Shown piece by piece: positions 27,404 through 42,945 of a stretch of 64,000 nucleotides of DNA. The position numbers and the translations under genes were made by a program. The notes beneath the pieces were generated by a model. That model saw only the letters and a program-made list of their open reading frames with translations. It was not told the origin of the DNA and ran no database searches. This DNA comes from Setophaga petechia (Eukaryota; Chordata; Aves; Passeriformes; Parulidae), in the NCBI GenBank assembly GCA_024362935.1, contig JANCRA010000007.1:8620503-8684502 (forward strand), written 5' to 3'. Numbering within the stretch: position 1 is the first letter of the stretch; every line of letters begins with the position of its first letter.

Positions 27404-30082
27404 ACTTTATGGTATTGAATAATCACTTAACCAACCCTCCAAAAACTAGGATTACTTTTACTCAAGGTGGCTCAGAAATACAGATGAAACCTATGTAAAT
27501 GTGCATAACAAGCATTTTATATTTTAAGCTATACTCTGTTTATTGTAATTTCTTCCATACCATGAAATATTTTATATTAGATTTTTGCTTTTCAAGACAT
27601 ATTGGATTGCTGAGGTTCCATCCAATACAAATATGAAACAGTTGAAACAGGTGTTAACTGTTATGGTACCCAAGAAGTGCACCATTTGTCTACTCAATCA
27701 CCAAATCATAAAAAGGCCCAATTGTAATTTCTAGGTTTACATGGAAAAAATGAATTTGAGCTTTCACTTCAAATGTTATTTCAGTTATTAAAAAAGTTAT
27801 TACAATACAGGTCATATTTTACAGGAAGGGAACCCAAGAAACACTGATTAAATCAAGTGTTTAAATGAATTACCGTAACTTTGCTGATCTCACACATCAG
27901 TTTTGTGTCTTATTTTCCAAACTCTTGAAGTTATCAAAAAACCCAGGGTAACTGAGTGTGACTGAGTTGGTGACTTTGCCTTTACATTGAGTAGTGTCCA
28001 AACTTTTTCTTCTGTCTGCACTCAAAGACTAAATTTTTAAGAGAACAAAAAAGCATGTTCTGCTCTTCAGCTCTCAACTATGCTGAAAAACAATAATCAT
28101 TCCTTGCATCAAAATACTCTTTAACATGACAGGTAACTAGATATTATTTCCATTGTATCAAGACAAATCAACTTCACAGGATTTCAATAAGCTGCAGAAT
28201 AATATAGGTAAGAAGGTAAGTGCTCAATTCTCCTTTATCTTTCCTATCCATTGCATGAGAAAGATTTCAGAACATTTATGTCAGAGTGTCCTCACGTTAT
28301 TTAAATTTGAGTTTTTCTCCTCAAACTGCCATGGAAACATGCTAGCTACATAAGAGTGTTGATTTTTATTGACTCCTAACTTTTTAAATGGAATGGACAG
28401 TTATTTATTGAAAGCCTGAGCTATATCTCCAAAGTTACCAAGCTGCTGTCATACACAAAGAAACCCAACCAGAAACTTCTTTCATTGAACCAGAAACCAC
28501 CTGATAAAGAGATTGTGTTTTCCTGTGCACCAAGTCAGACACTAACCCACACATGCTCTGAAAGCTTGCTTATATCAAGCCAAGATAAAGAATTCCACCC
28601 CCATGACCACAGAGTTAAGCCAAATTGCTGAAAATATGCCTTTAGGAATAAAAAGATACAGTGTACATTGTTAAAGAAAAAAATGTGACCTTAAATTGAA
28701 TTTGTTGAAATCCAAACAAAACAATTTTCCATTTTTCTTGTAATTGCAAAGCCAGTCTCATTTCCAGTTTTCAGCTTAGGAACTAAGAAGTCTCATAGAC
28801 AACTCAACTAAAATATACAGTCTGGCAAGAGAAGTAACAAGGCTTAAACAAGGAAGAAATCTGCATGAAAAACCCAACAATATGTTAACTGACTTTTCAA
28901 AAAGGTTATGTATTATTTTTACTTCATTAATGATAATAAACTTCATAAAATAACCTGTTACACACAGCAATCTCACTATTTCAGTCTTATTTGGTTTCAT
29001 GGAGTTTTCCAGAGTTGATGAATGAAAATCGGACATTCAAATGTTTTTAAACTTATATACAGAGCAATCTTCAGGTTTTGAAGATGCTCACTATAGACAG
29101 GTCAGAGTCAACTGATGGTACCAGCAACAGAGACTGAACAAAGGGGGAAAAGCTCCAAAATTCTGGAGAAATTACTGGAACATTCAACAAAAGAGAAAAA
29201 AGCAAACTATACCTGTCCATACAGCATGCTGACAAAAAAGTAATGACAAAGTCAGGACCTACATGGTATCTGGAATATTACAGAAACTATCATCAATCTA
29301 CATATTCTGTGACAAAAGGACTCTTGGACTGAGGGTGAAAGTGCCACCTTTTATTAAGAAATCAGACAAAAAATTTTACAAGTCCAAACAAAACCATCCA
29401 TGCTACAAACTTTAAATGTTTATAAGGGAGCATTCCTGCTCTGTTAGAGCAGCCAAGGAAGAACTGGAAGAATTTCAGCATGCTCAGTAAATGACAATAA
29501 GTAGCCTGTCAAATATCTGGACAGTTTTGGGTGGGTTCCAGTGCATCTCCTCCTGTTAGCAGGAACTCAATACACAACTGCTGGGCTATCCACAGGGAGC
29601 CAGCTGTGCTCCAGCATCTGACACACCAAACCAGTGCTGGGAACTCAGCAGGCTGAGCCTGGGGTGCTTTTTCCCTGCTGTTGACATGCAGGGGCAATGA
29701 GCCCCCTTGGCCATCCAGGGTCCACAGGCTCTTTCTGGACCCTCTGCCAGCTGGAAGAGGCTCCCTGGATCAAGGCTGGCATCATCAGAATGTGACTGTA
29801 AACACAGACAGGTGACACATCCATCATCTTCATTCTTCCCTTAATACTAGTCATATTCACCTAGAAGAATATTAACTTTTCAACTTCCCTGAGTTCTGTA
29901 TTAAAATTAAATCATTGGTACTAAAATTAAGATTGTTGGCAAATAACTAAAACCAGCTCTACAACCAGAACTCAGGAAGCTTTACCCATCATTTGTGATG
30001 AATAAAGGGAACAGCAACACAGAGAAAAAGAGAAAACTGAAAATAAACTACACTTGCTTCCACTAGCTCTGTATGTATTGCC

Positions 30083-30103
30083 AAGAAAGAAAGAAAGAAA
30101 AAA
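30083..30103. repeat. AAAG microsatellite
   Basis: About four AAAG units run into a poly-A stretch. It is a simple repeat in intron 1. Confidence 0.8.
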
Positions 30104-30139
30104 AACCAACACACGTACTCTGAGAACCAAAAGGACATT

Positions 30140-30231
30140 GATTTTCAACAAATATTCCTAGAGATTTCCTCATAGTATTTGTAGGGATTTTCAACAAATA
30201 TTCCTAGATATTTCCTCATGGTATTTGTAGG
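30140..30231. repeat. 46-bp tandem duplication
   Basis: The block beginning GATTTTCAACAAATATTCCT at 30140 is repeated directly at 30186 with only a few substitutions (GAGATTTCC against GATATTTCC, ATAG against ATGG). It is a recent local duplication. Confidence 0.9.
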
Positions 30232-30670
30232 TACCTGACAGATTTAGTGACTGAAAGCTGAGAGGAAAAACAAATTGAAAGGGAAAAAAAAGGAAAAAAT
30301 AATTTGGTTATACAGAAAGAAACTTGCCCTGTCCATTCCACCATCAATATTTTTCGAGTTGCATAACTACACAACTCTATCTCTAAAACCAATAATTTAA
30401 TACATAACAACTGTAAATTTAAGATATCTAACAGATTTTTTTCATTTGGCAAAACAAATTCATCCCTAGGGAAAAAGCTGTCTTGCCAAGACTCTGCATA
30501 GAAGTAAGTCAGCTTGTTTATTTAGTTTTAGACACAAGTCACAGCTTGAAGGCAGGCAGTGAGGCTGGGGTTCCTTGGTGGAAATCTCTCTTTGCAGAGG
30601 CACACAGGGGTGCAGCTCATGCCCAGGGCCTGGTGGGATCAGGAGCACAGTGAGTGGTGGCACAGCATAT

Positions 30671-30701
30671 CATTATCCTCATAAAGTTAATGAGGATAAT
30701 G
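30671..30701. repeat. 12-bp inverted repeat
   Basis: CATTATCCTCAT (30671-30682) and ATGAGGATAATG (30690-30701) are perfect complements with a 7-nt spacer. The structure is modest compared with the three in intron 2. Confidence 0.8.
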
Positions 30702-33700
30702 AAGTGACTGCTCTGCCTCCTGCCAGCCCCTCCAGAACCAAGCCAGGGACACTGAGGAGCTGTCAGCACTGTATTACCTGATTAACACTGCTCTGCTGGC
30801 TGCCACTTGCTCACTGTCAGAGCCACAAATGCTCCATCATCTCTCTGACTGGGTAAAACATTCCTGCAAGTCTCCTACATCACCCTTCAGATGCACTCAA
30901 GGACTTTTGCTGTCTCCTACAGAAGATTTGCCAGCTGATGCCTCCAAACAGATTTTCAAAGCCCTACTGAAGTCTTCATCCCCATGACTGACAGAGGGTA
31001 AATCAAAGACCCTGCTTCTGGGATCAGCAGAGGGCTTCTTGGGAATTGCTTAACTAAGAAAATTCAACTGAAGTCAACAAGAAAACAACATCACAGCAAC
31101 TTCACTTAGGATTTCCTGAAAGTGTAAGGAGTCTGAAATGAACACAAGTTTTCCATTTCAAGTTCGTAACCACTTTAACGGTACTGTGAAAGGAGAATAA
31201 CCATGCAAACAATGTACCCCGTTGCCAGGTTGGAAGGAATATGAGAATTCCAAGGAAAAAAGCCTATTGATTTTTCATCAAATAATTAATCAAATAATAT
31301 CCTCAGATTTTAAATTACAACCTACATTTTTCTTCCATTTTAATCAATGGATGAAGATGGCTTTTTGACACCTAAATAACAGCCAAGTTGAACACCCTAT
31401 TAATAGGTCCTCTTAAGACAGAAAACTTCCATCTGTGCTACTGATAATCACTTTTTTTACAAGTGAGCCTATCAAAAAGTGAATTATGAGACAGCTCTGT
31501 TAAGATCCATGGCTATGAGCATGAGTGAAACCTGATTGAAACCTTACATTAAGTACACTGAAGCACTATAGCTCCCCCAGTTGTGAGAAAAACATCTTTG
31601 AATTACTACTGGAGGCAGTAATAAAAGGGAAGATAACCATTCTATGACTTTCATGTTTATAAAGCATTTTTGCTGCCTACATATACAAAAATAAAGCATC
31701 TGTGACCTCAGTCTTCCTTTGCTCTTTGCCAAGCAGCTCCCTGAGAGATGCAAAGTGGAATCAGTCACATCCAAAAAGCATCACCTATACTAAGATGTGT
31801 AAAGGAAAGGTGCTGTGGTTTAGCTTCTATTATTTTCAGCAAGGAGTCAGTTAATTGCCTCTGCACCTTCAAATGGGCCTTTGAGCCAGGAAACTTGGAA
31901 CTCTGTATCCAAAATGATAGGCTGGTCAGAAAAAAAATTCACATTGTATTAATTTGTTCTGAATCCTTTGTAGCGAAAAACTGAGAGCAGCAGTGTGCAG
32001 CCAGCCCCGAGAGCACTCTCCCACTTCAAACACAGCTTAGATGTTATCAATTCCTGACCTGTTACCCAAAGAGAGGCAGCTCTGGAGGAGACAGCTGGAG
32101 ATGGGCAGCTCTAGCAGCTGCAGGAAATTCTCACCAACTCACCCCATCACACCACACTGCTGCTATAAAATACTTCTCTGCACAGCAATAAAAATTATGA
32201 ATATTTAATGCCAGCTACTCACTTGCCCACCACTCCAGGCTGCTCTGTAACACAAGGGAAGAGACCACAACACTGTGACAGGATGAAGCCATTCCAGCCC
32301 TTCTCCCACCCTGCCTGCCTCGGCTGACATCCCCATTATCATTAGCACATAACCTGCTCTAAATATTGGGCTGTGGTTCCCTAGGAAAGTATTTAAAATA
32401 AAAATATGGAAGACAAGGACCCAGAGTGTAGCATTTTGCCCTTTCCATCCACTGTGGCCACTGTAAACACTGCAGAGGGACAGGACAGCTGAGTGAGCTG
32501 CCCCTGTGCTGTCACACATCTGGAAATGGGCCAAAACATTCATGGGAGGGCAGGAGAAATAAGACACGTAAAGCTTGGCATTTTTCTAAAAAGCTCTGCA
32601 GTGGGACTGCCTTGGGTCTCTGGATGAGACAGCTGAAAAAAAAAAAGCCTTTGAGTGCCTCAGGAGGCAGAACCTCCCTTTCTGCCAGTGCCTGACAGAT
32701 CCAACTCTGCCCCAAGCCAGAGTATCCATTTAACAGGGCTTGCTGTTTACAGGAGGAAAGAAAATCATAATATCAGCAGTGCCCCGGGGGCTGACTGAGG
32801 ACACCTGCCAAACACAAAAGCTCTGCTCTCAGCAGATTGATGGCTGGGGATATTCTTTCTGTTTGTTTAGCATTCAACTTTCCCTCAATGCACAAGCACT
32901 TTTCCTGTCAGGTATGAGCACAGACACTGTATGATTCATTGCATGGGACAGGAGAAGGCAGCAAGGCTGTAAAAAAATTAGAAACAAAAACCCTACAGAA
33001 TTGGATAAAAATGTACACAATATTTTTCTGATAGTCTTGCTTGTTATGAGTCATTCACAGATGTGGAGTTAAAGGAGAAAAGCCAAGATTAAGTCAAAGA
33101 CAAAGCTTTGTACAGGAAACCAGTTTAAGTCTGTTGCAATGCAGGTTAAACACTGAGCTCCAAGGCCTTTTCCAGCAGTAAGGAGACACTGCCTGTATCT
33201 GGGCCCATTATGCTGAACAAGATTCTGGAATACATTTGACAGGGACAAAAAACTCCCATTATTTGGAATTACAAAGTCTCCTGCTTTTCTAAAATTCAAA
33301 TAATTCCACACTCTCCAGCTTCCTGGATGAAATTGGAATATTTGGAGAACAAAACCAGAGTTTCATTTTTCTGTCCAAACCTGACTCACTCTTAATTTCT
33401 GTCTCTATCAGAAGGAAAAAACCCAACAACATCAGTTTTTAAATGACACATTATGTGAACCCTTTTCTAGGCATCTTCTCTCCTGTTCCTGCACATCCAT
33501 ACAGCTGGTGACACTTGCAAGTCCACACACCCAGGCTGCTTGGCATCTCCTTTTCCCTTAACCTGAGAATTTTGAGTGCCTGCTGCCTTCTATTTTGCAT
33601 TCATCAGTTTGAAAATATACTGATCGCCTTAGATGTAAATTCTTCCTCAGATAAAAATCCAATTCAGCCTTCTTGCTATATTTTAATTCCAGATTCTAAG

Positions 33701-36700
33701 GCATGTGACAATAGAGGAATTCTATCTGGCTAGAGGGCTGTTCAGTTCAGGGTAAAATTGAGAGTCACTCCTGTACACTAAATTTGTAATATGTCAGACT
33801 ATTGACAGTACTACTGAAGCAGTGCCCACTTGACATCAGCTGTTGACAGGAGTATTTGCAAACAGTAAATTGGTTAAATTGGATTTTTTTTTGCATCTTT
33901 TACTCCCTCTAAATGAAAAACACCAGTTTAAATATACGTACAGAAAAACGTAAACCCACTTCACCACTTCATGAGAAGGATAACTGAGCTATAAACCAGC
34001 ATTAAGTAGCAAAGGACAAAAAGTTTAAAAAGCCAAGAAGAAAAGCAAAAGATAAACAAATGTAAGTAAGGGCAGGCATAAGCACTGGGGCAAGACACTG
34101 ATGCATTCAGTTAATTAAAAAAAGAAGGAACATAAAGGTAAAAATCACACAAAATCCCATTTTCAGGAATACACCCTATGTCTCAATTCACAGCTTTAAA
34201 GACAGGAAAAAAGGGTGCCAGCTTATTCGAGGATACCATCATAATCCATGAAACATTTGAAGAAGGCAAGTTCATCAGTTTGACCCAAGAATCAAAACAA
34301 TTTGTTCAAGTAAAATCACTGAGGAAATTGCAAAGCAGATTTGTAAAGAGAGGGTGGGATGGATCCCCCCAAAGGCTGGAAGAGAGGAAGTAAATTCACC
34401 CATCCATCCACTCCAGAGCTGTGTATCACCACAACAAAATGTGCACCAACTTGTCACCCATTGCTCCATGCACTTGTAAGGCATGAAATCCAAATTATGC
34501 ATCAGCACAAAAATACAGTGATAAAAGTTACTTTGCCAAACTCAAGTTTACTCACAACACCAAGATCTTTCTGCTTTTAAGAAACTAAGGAAATGAAGTA
34601 ATTGTTTAGGTAAGAAGATGAAAGCACAACACAAGTCTAGACCCTTCTGGTAAAGGTGAACAAGTCTTATTTTCACAGCTGGTTTTATGTCCACATTTTC
34701 ATCATCTACATGAATTTTTCTTATGAACAGTTCTCATATTGAAAAACACAACTGCTATATACAGCTGCCAAAGCATTCAATTATTCCATTTATGTGCATG
34801 CATGTAAACAAAAACATACACATTCACAGTGAATCAAGAATGTCAGGGTGCATAATTAGGATTTCTAGACACAGTTTACAGTAAGATAGAAGCCTGCACT
34901 GGTTTACATTACAGAGGTAAAATCGGGCCAGAAGCTTGGCATCCATACCAGCTCCATTAGATGTGGACTGCATAAGGTGTTAAGAATAATTAGTTAGTTT
35001 TGAATTTAGAATTCTGGACTGTTTAGCAAAAAAGAGGACAGCTACCTTAAGAAATGCAAGAGCATTCTAATTTTAGGGTGTTAAACAAAAATAAATTAAA
35101 CCAATTATGTTAGCTTTACTCTCCTAAGTGAAATTACTCCACCTGGGAAATCCTACCTGCTTTTTCACTGAGGCAGCACTACAGGTATAAACAGTTCAGG
35201 ACTGAGACTTAGCACATGAATGTATCCAGAAAAACACTGCTCTGCTCTAAGCTGGCACCAGGAGAAAGCCACTTCTGGGTAAAAAGAGTCCAACTCCACA
35301 GGAAATTCTGCACTTCTAGTGGTTGCATTTCTTTTTACTACCAATGAGATTTTCAAACTAAATCATCTTCTAGGAGAAGATTGCTGAATGGTAGCAAATC
35401 CTTGTGAAATTCAGATAGACAATAAGGACATTCTTTCACCATCTATTCCTCATGAATTTTCATCAATAACTACAGAAAACCTTCAACAGTTTTCACTACA
35501 GTGGAAGAGGAGCTGAACAGCTGTGGATCAATCATGCTGATACTGCATTTAGTTTGCTATATACTGCTTCAGAAAACCTCAGCATTTTTGCCAAACCATG
35601 GGTAAGGTGGCTTATAGACAAGAGACACTTATAGACACTTATAGACAAGTGCAATTTCAAGCTAGAAAATAGAAAAGTAAGCAGCAGAGTCACAGATTCA
35701 TTACAGTTTCATGGAGAAGTGCTCTACTCTCCAAAGAATGTACCACGGCTCAAGTATTACAAAACTGAGCTCAGGCTGTGTATGGCAGAGTCAAAGCAAA
35801 GAGACCACAAGTCAGTCACCTAAAGGTTAAAATAAACACAAACCAAAATCTCAACTGGCAGAACACACAGTGATATTTATTCAAATACCTCAATGCTACT
35901 GAGATTTGTCCCTCAAAGATCCCAAAGCTCTTTCTGAAATTGAACACAGACATGCTGGAAGCACACATCACTAGAGGCTACACACATAAGTTTTAGCTGC
36001 CCCTTCACCTTAAAGCACTGATCTAGGCTGTCAGCCCTCTTCACAGGGTGACTCCTCCCAAATTTGGACTCATCTCAAGAAAACTAAGTCAGGGATGCAA
36101 ATTTTGCAGTACTTCAATGAAAATAAATTCATATCTTAGAGATAAAGATTACCAGCAACTTTTATAGCTCAGCTGTCAAATCCTGTATGTATTTTTGGGC
36201 CATGCTTTCATATAAATTAACATGCTCAATTAAGTTTTCTTGGTTTCCAAGCTGTGTCTTCTGGCTACAGGCAGATGTATAGAAATGCAAAGCTCTCTCC
36301 ACCCAAAGGCTCTAAAGGGATGAGTCTTTAGAAATCCAGCTGCATCACCCACTGGATTCTTTGTGGTTGCCACCTCCTAGAGGCAAGGTCCTGCCATAGG
36401 GGAGCTGAAACTCTCCCAAGGGACTGCAAATTCCCGGCAACACCTTTGAGCTGCCACACTTGTGAGGCAAGAGGAATCTTCATTTGCACTTTTTAGTACC
36501 CAGGAAGCAACTCCACAGAGGAGTGAAACCCCCAGCAGAGGCCTGGACTGCTCAAACCTACCCCAACTCTGCTGTGGGCATCAGACTAACCCTAAATAAA
36601 CACCACTGGGAGTGTGTGCCCCAAGAATTGAAAGCCAGCCTTTGTGGGCAGCTGAACCCTTTATTCAAACCTTATGAAACCAAGAAAGGCGTTTAAGGAC

Positions 36701-39700
36701 CGGGCAGGAAGTCCAGAGCTGAAGTTATGTTGCCTACACAAACAGGCCCAAAAATATGTTCCTCAAATCCTAAAATTCCTTTCTTCTCAAGCACAAGCAA
36801 ATCACTGACTGCAGTGTACAATCTCAAAGACCTGCATCTGGCCCCCTGCTATCTAATTTGTATTTTTATGGACTCAAAGCTATTTCTACAACTGCTGTTT
36901 ACAAGAAATATATAAGTCAGGAAAACTCTACAAAGCTGCATTTACACAACCTTGTGATACAGTGCAGGAAATGCTTAAACTAAATTAATGACCACAAGTA
37001 AACAAGAAAGCATTGTTTTGTGGTTAGACAACTGTAATTCTGAGTTACACAACTCATTTATCTTGAAACCTTGACTATTTCTGATATTAAATTCCCCTTT
37101 TTTTATGTTCAAGACTCAGAAAAGTCCTGCTTAGAAGAGCTGATACAATACAAACCCCTTAAAGTTCATGCAAAATAAACTGGAAAGAAACATGTAAACT
37201 TAAAGGATATAAAATGTCAAGTGTGGGGAAGTGAAAAATTAAAACAAAGAATGTGCAATTTCTGCCAAAATCTAGAAAAACAAACAATAACAAGTAAGGA
37301 ACTAATATTTGGCCCACCTCTGCCTCCAGTTCCTGCGTGGGGGCTTTAGCCGAAGAAATATCATATTTTTGCAAACAAAAAGAGGCTTAAGTAGCAAGAT
37401 GTTAGTGCAGCTGATTTAATGCAATGCTGCTTTCAGGACTCTTTTACCATTTTTGCTCAACATTACCCAATTTGAATCTTTTCCATCAAAGTTTATGTCA
37501 ATTTTTTTTCCCTGCATTACGTCAACAATCGGCTCCTTTTCCAGTAACAAATACAAAACTAATTCTTATCACCAAACACAGAATGACATTACCACCTATT
37601 CATAAAAACCACTATGGGCTGAAGCATTGTGTAACATCCCTCAACATGTTGCACTTGCAAAATATCCCAGTTTTTATAAATATTGCCCATGTGTTTCATG
37701 CTTTCATAAAGCTTTTGCCAAAACACTCACTTTTTAAGGGACATGGAAAGCTTAGTAATGTGGAAGGAATGTCAGTGAACCAAAGAGAAAAATCAAGTCT
37801 ACTTTCAAACCTTGCTATTTGCCCTGTTACCTGGCAATTGGTGTTCATTGGAGTAACCATAATTAACCAACATAATTAATGCACACATCCAGATCTGCTG
37901 AGGCTGAGCTGACCTGGTTCACTCAGCAATTTTATAGTACCAATTTTATAGTATAGTCACTCTCAGGGCTTGATAGCGAAAAAAACCAAAACCACAGCCA
38001 GTTTTTGGACAAAAAAACCTGATAATTAGATAATTATTAGATTGCTATGGTAGCAGATAAGTTAGACTGGAAACCAGAGGAAAGAAAGCTTTTACTGAAG
38101 AGGTACAGAATATTGATGAGGTTCTTTTCAAAAAGAGCAAGAAATAAGTAGCATAAAACATCAACTTAAGTATCAAGGAAGCCTAGCAAAAGAAAAAATA
38201 CTATCCAAAGGTCTTTAACATATGCACAGGCAAGAGCCATACACAGGAAACACTAGAAGGAATTGCTCTTGAGGATAATTCTAGCTAGGAATGATAAAGA
38301 CAGCCAATATAGGAAAAAGGGCTCTTTATTTATGGAGCCACGTTTGCTCCTGAGAAATCCCTGTGTGTGACTCATATGATGTAAAGCACAAGCAGGCACA
38401 TACATTAAGGTACTTCCAATTCAGCTCTACAAACAGGGTATTTTCAATTTACAATAACCACATCTGTGTGCTGGCATGTGGGAAACAAGGACGCCGTGCA
38501 AACACATGAGTTCTGACTCAAACAACAGCTTTGTTTCCAACAGGCAAGGGGGCTTTGAACTGCAAACCTTCCTAAGAAAATACAGTCCACTTGAGAGCAG
38601 GGGCAAGTAGCTCAAAGTCAGCATTCCCAGACATAAATAAGCATGTACTGGGGTCAACTTTCTGCAAAAGAAATGAGTTACCCATCAATAAAAAAAAAGA
38701 ATATTTGTGTGCTTGCAATACCCATCAGTAGTTTCTGCAACCCAAAACGAACCATGTGACTGCTTTATGTTCAACAGTATTAACAATAAACCAAGCCTCA
38801 AGCACTCAGCTTTGCTGCAGAGTAAAAATATAATGGCACTGCTGCCACTTGACAGCCAAGGGGATCTTAGCTTTGTATTTCAGTGAAAAACAATCAGCAC
38901 CCTGGAGCACAGATTGGTCAATGTCCCTCATGCGCCCACATTTGGCTACTGTTTCCAGTAAACACCAGCTAGTAGTTCCTTTTAAAAACAAAAATAAAGC
39001 ATCCAACAAAGTCCTAAGAAGTCCCAGTTAAGAAATATTAAAAAGATTGCTTTAGGTTTTCATTCTATATCAAAACGTGTAATAGGAGTAGATGATGAAT
39101 AATGAATAGCAGGAACAAAACAGCCCCAATAAAAATAACACATTTGATGTAAGAGCTGAACACGCTGTAACTCAGCCTCACTTTCTCTCTGATGACTATT
39201 TCAAGCCATGTAATTTTACAACATCAAATTGCAATGCATGCATGCAAGTATCACAATCACAGAAAAACCTGTCATTTTCCAAGTCCTCCATCACTTCCTC
39301 AAAGCTTTATCAAGCCCTTAGGAAAGAAATCTTTCACATATTGGGTGAGATTTAGATGCCTTGGAAATTTTGTAAATTAACTTGTAAGTTTAAAAAAAAC
39401 CTAAGCATATATGTAACAAACTCAAAATAACATCTAATGCTTTTTTCTCTTGTAATTAAAAAAAACCAAAACTCTCCACAGAGCAACCTCTTTAACTGTG
39501 TTGCTCTCAGTGTATTGAGCCTCTGACATTTATTTCAGCTTTTTTTAATCATACAGAGCAACTCAGGATCCAAAAAGCCAAGTCAGCAGTCCCACAGGTT
39601 TTCAAGAACTATGCAAAGCCTGGAATAATGCTGAATAAGCCAAAAAGCCATCCAGGAGAAAAATAAAAACAAAGCTGTACCACCAGCTGAAAACTGAAAA

Positions 39701-42700
39701 TTTAAGGCTAACTATTTTACTCAAAATTGCCAACCCCACAATTATTTTCCTGAGAAAGGAGGGAGAGGGTAGATCATGGAGCCCTTGGACATGAAAATGC
39801 CTGCTACTGAGGAACAGAAAAGTTAAAAAAGCCATGACAGCCTTTGTTCTTTGCCATCTAGAAAGCTCTGCTAAAAAAAAAAATTGTCCACAAGACATTC
39901 CAAACATTTTTCTTCCATTACAATTATATAGATTTCAAGATGTTCCACAACGTGAACCAAAGCTTTGTGCAGGGCAAAGCAGCCAACAGTAAAATTACAT
40001 TTTTCCTACAGTTAAAATGGATTAGCTTTAAAACCAAGCAGAGAAGGAAAAAAAAAGGGAGGACTTGCTGCTCTAGTTCCTCTGCTGAATGTTTGCAAAG
40101 TTCATGTTTCAGGAGTCTTTAAGCAGAGTAAGCTGCACTGGAAGAGGAAGGAGGTTAAACACTAAGTTATACTGGTAGAGTCAGGATCTTAAATCACAAA
40201 TGCATTGAGAAAGGGTAACAATGAGTCCCCACAGAGGGACCTGCAGCCCTGCTGTCACACAGCACACACAAACACCACCAGGGAAAATGGGCATTTCCAG
40301 CCCAGGAAAATCCTCCCCACATTGACAGTGTCCATTCCAAATAAAGTGCATTATGCCTCCTGCAGAAAAATGGCAAACACAGCCCTACCCACACATGATA
40401 AGTATTAGGCAAAGCCTCCTACTATTGACTTTATTTAACTGGGTCTTCCTAGAGTTGCAATTAATCCCTAGGAATTTTCCAAGTTCCTAAGCTTGCAGAG
40501 ACTGTGGGTCATTTTTATACCAAGCCTGTTTTTGCAGTTGAAAAAAGTCCATATACTCAGAGAAATGCAAGCCCAAGATTCAAACACCACCTCCTGATAC
40601 TGAAATCCAGATATCCTAAAAAACATAAAACTATAAATACATAGGCCTTATTTACTCTAAACACAATACATATCATCAATAGCACTTAATCATGAGCTCA
40701 AAAATAATACAGAAGTCACAACTGCATATAGTTTATTGCATAGATGAAATAGTACAAGTATGACACATCAGATGTGGCTCCAATCTTCACAATTCAAGCT
40801 GTTCTTGAGATAAACATGACAGTATTGTGCTTCCTGCTGTGCCAACAATGACTTTATCCCTTAATTTATGCTTCTTCCTTCATGCTGTTTTTTTACCAGT
40901 GCTATTTCAACTATTTGAGCTGCTCCTTTAAAACAGAATTTGGCTATTGTTTGCTTTTTTTGGGCACATTACTAAAAACAATGAGGCATTGCATACAATT
41001 AGCACTAATTAAGTGGTATGGAGACCAGTAGATTGTTCTGTAAGGACAAGCATGTAAGTTTATAAATTACTCTTGTGTAAGAAAGGATATTGTAACAGCC
41101 AGAAGTTACAGTCAAAAAGCTCACTAGACTCTGAAAGTATCTGCCTATCTCAACCATAATTATAAAGAAAAAACCAAACCCAAACCATCTAGGACTAACA
41201 GAGGTGAAAGTCTGGAGGGTGTACTCCATTTCTGGAGTTCATAAGCCATTATTATTAAGACTGCCAAAAAAAGCAACGTTTCCTGTTTGCATTTTTTTCT
41301 TCTGTTTTGATTTTGGTTGAATTTGGGTATTCTGTTACAGCTCAACTGGATTTCACCATAAAATACTTTTCATCTCTTTAAGTTGCTACCCTGAAATCAT
41401 GAGACTGCTTGGCTACCACAAACCCACAGCCTTGGCAAAACCCATTTGCAGAAATTGATACAAATCTTCTCTGCAACCTAATGAAAAATAACCACCAAAT
41501 TTAAGGTGTCAGAAGAAAGAATTTGTTTTAGAAAAGAAAAGCAAATAAATTTCTGTTGCCTAAGCTGTCATAGTGAAATGTTAACCAGCTCTCACTGTGC
41601 CTACATGGAGCCCACTTGCCCACAGATCAGGGAGGCTTCTCCAGAAAAGGAAACTATTTCCCATTGCTGAAGAAACAGCACCAGGGAGTTGAGACAGCCC
41701 AAGCACCAGTGCCCAAGGTGATCAGTCCACTTCCATCTCTATATTGCAGTAATTAAGCAGTTCCAGCCAGAAACATCCCAAACCAGTCTGTATTTGAGCA
41801 ACAGGAGCTGACCTGGGATCCACCTGCAGCAGTGACCACCACTTACAGCAGAACAAACTAGTGTCATTGGAGCACATTAAAAAATTTAATTAAAAGTTAT
41901 TTAACTTACCAGAAAATGTGTTTTCCTCCTAAATACCCTCTTCACCTCTACTTCTGTCCTTAAAAATGTTGAAATATTCTCCCTTTTAAGTCAATAAGGT
42001 TTAAATCATGGACTACCTCAAAAGAGAAATTGACTTTGTATTTCTGAAGTAAAAGAAATACAGCCCAAGAGCAGAATGTTTGAGAAGACAATATCACTTG
42101 GGAATCACAAGAGACCACAAAGGCAATTATATTTTAAAATTAGAGCAGAGAACCATGTTTTCATTGGGTTGTGTTAAACCCTTTTATGGGATACAAAACT
42201 ACTCATACATTGCTAAGAGAACATTCTTACTCCTTTGATTATTAAAAAGGTGGAAGAAAGGTTAAATTACAACAAAATGCTAAACACTAAGGACTTTCAA
42301 GACTTTCAGAATGAGAAGCTCCATCTATAAGTTTCCCATTACCTTCACACTACCAGGTAAAATTGATCTACTTGACAAATACGTATATTCCCCCAATTAT
42401 TTTTTAATCATTTGTAAGTAACTAAGATGAGTAAAACAGCACAACAACAATCCCTTACAAATTGACTACACTCCTAAAGTCTCTACTGTTATCCAGAAGA
42501 TAGCAAAAACTCTTTTATGGCTGTGGCTCTTCTCCTCAGAAAAATGCAAATCCATGCTGACCAGCAGCTCCACACCATGGTCCTCCAAGTCACATCTTTA
42601 ATATGGAAGCCAACATGCACTGCAGCATCTGACTTTGCCTTACTGCAGCAAACAAAATGCACCCAAATACCAAACATCCCAACCATCCTGACACTGCCTC

Positions 42701-42945
42701 CATTCCAGTGAGGCAGTCCTGATGAGCCAGAGGAGCTATTTGGGACACACATGACACAGAAAGAACCCATCCTGGGTAGGGACACGGCAAAGCATCTACA
42801 CCAAAGCCTACACTCCAATGCAATGTTCACCAATGATCTGTACTCTGTCTGGAAGGGCAGTTAGGAGAGGATGGAAGAAGGCTGTGTCCATCCACCCCTG
42901 CAGGCTCCCAGCTCTCCCTGCCTACCCCTGCCTGCTCTCACTCAC

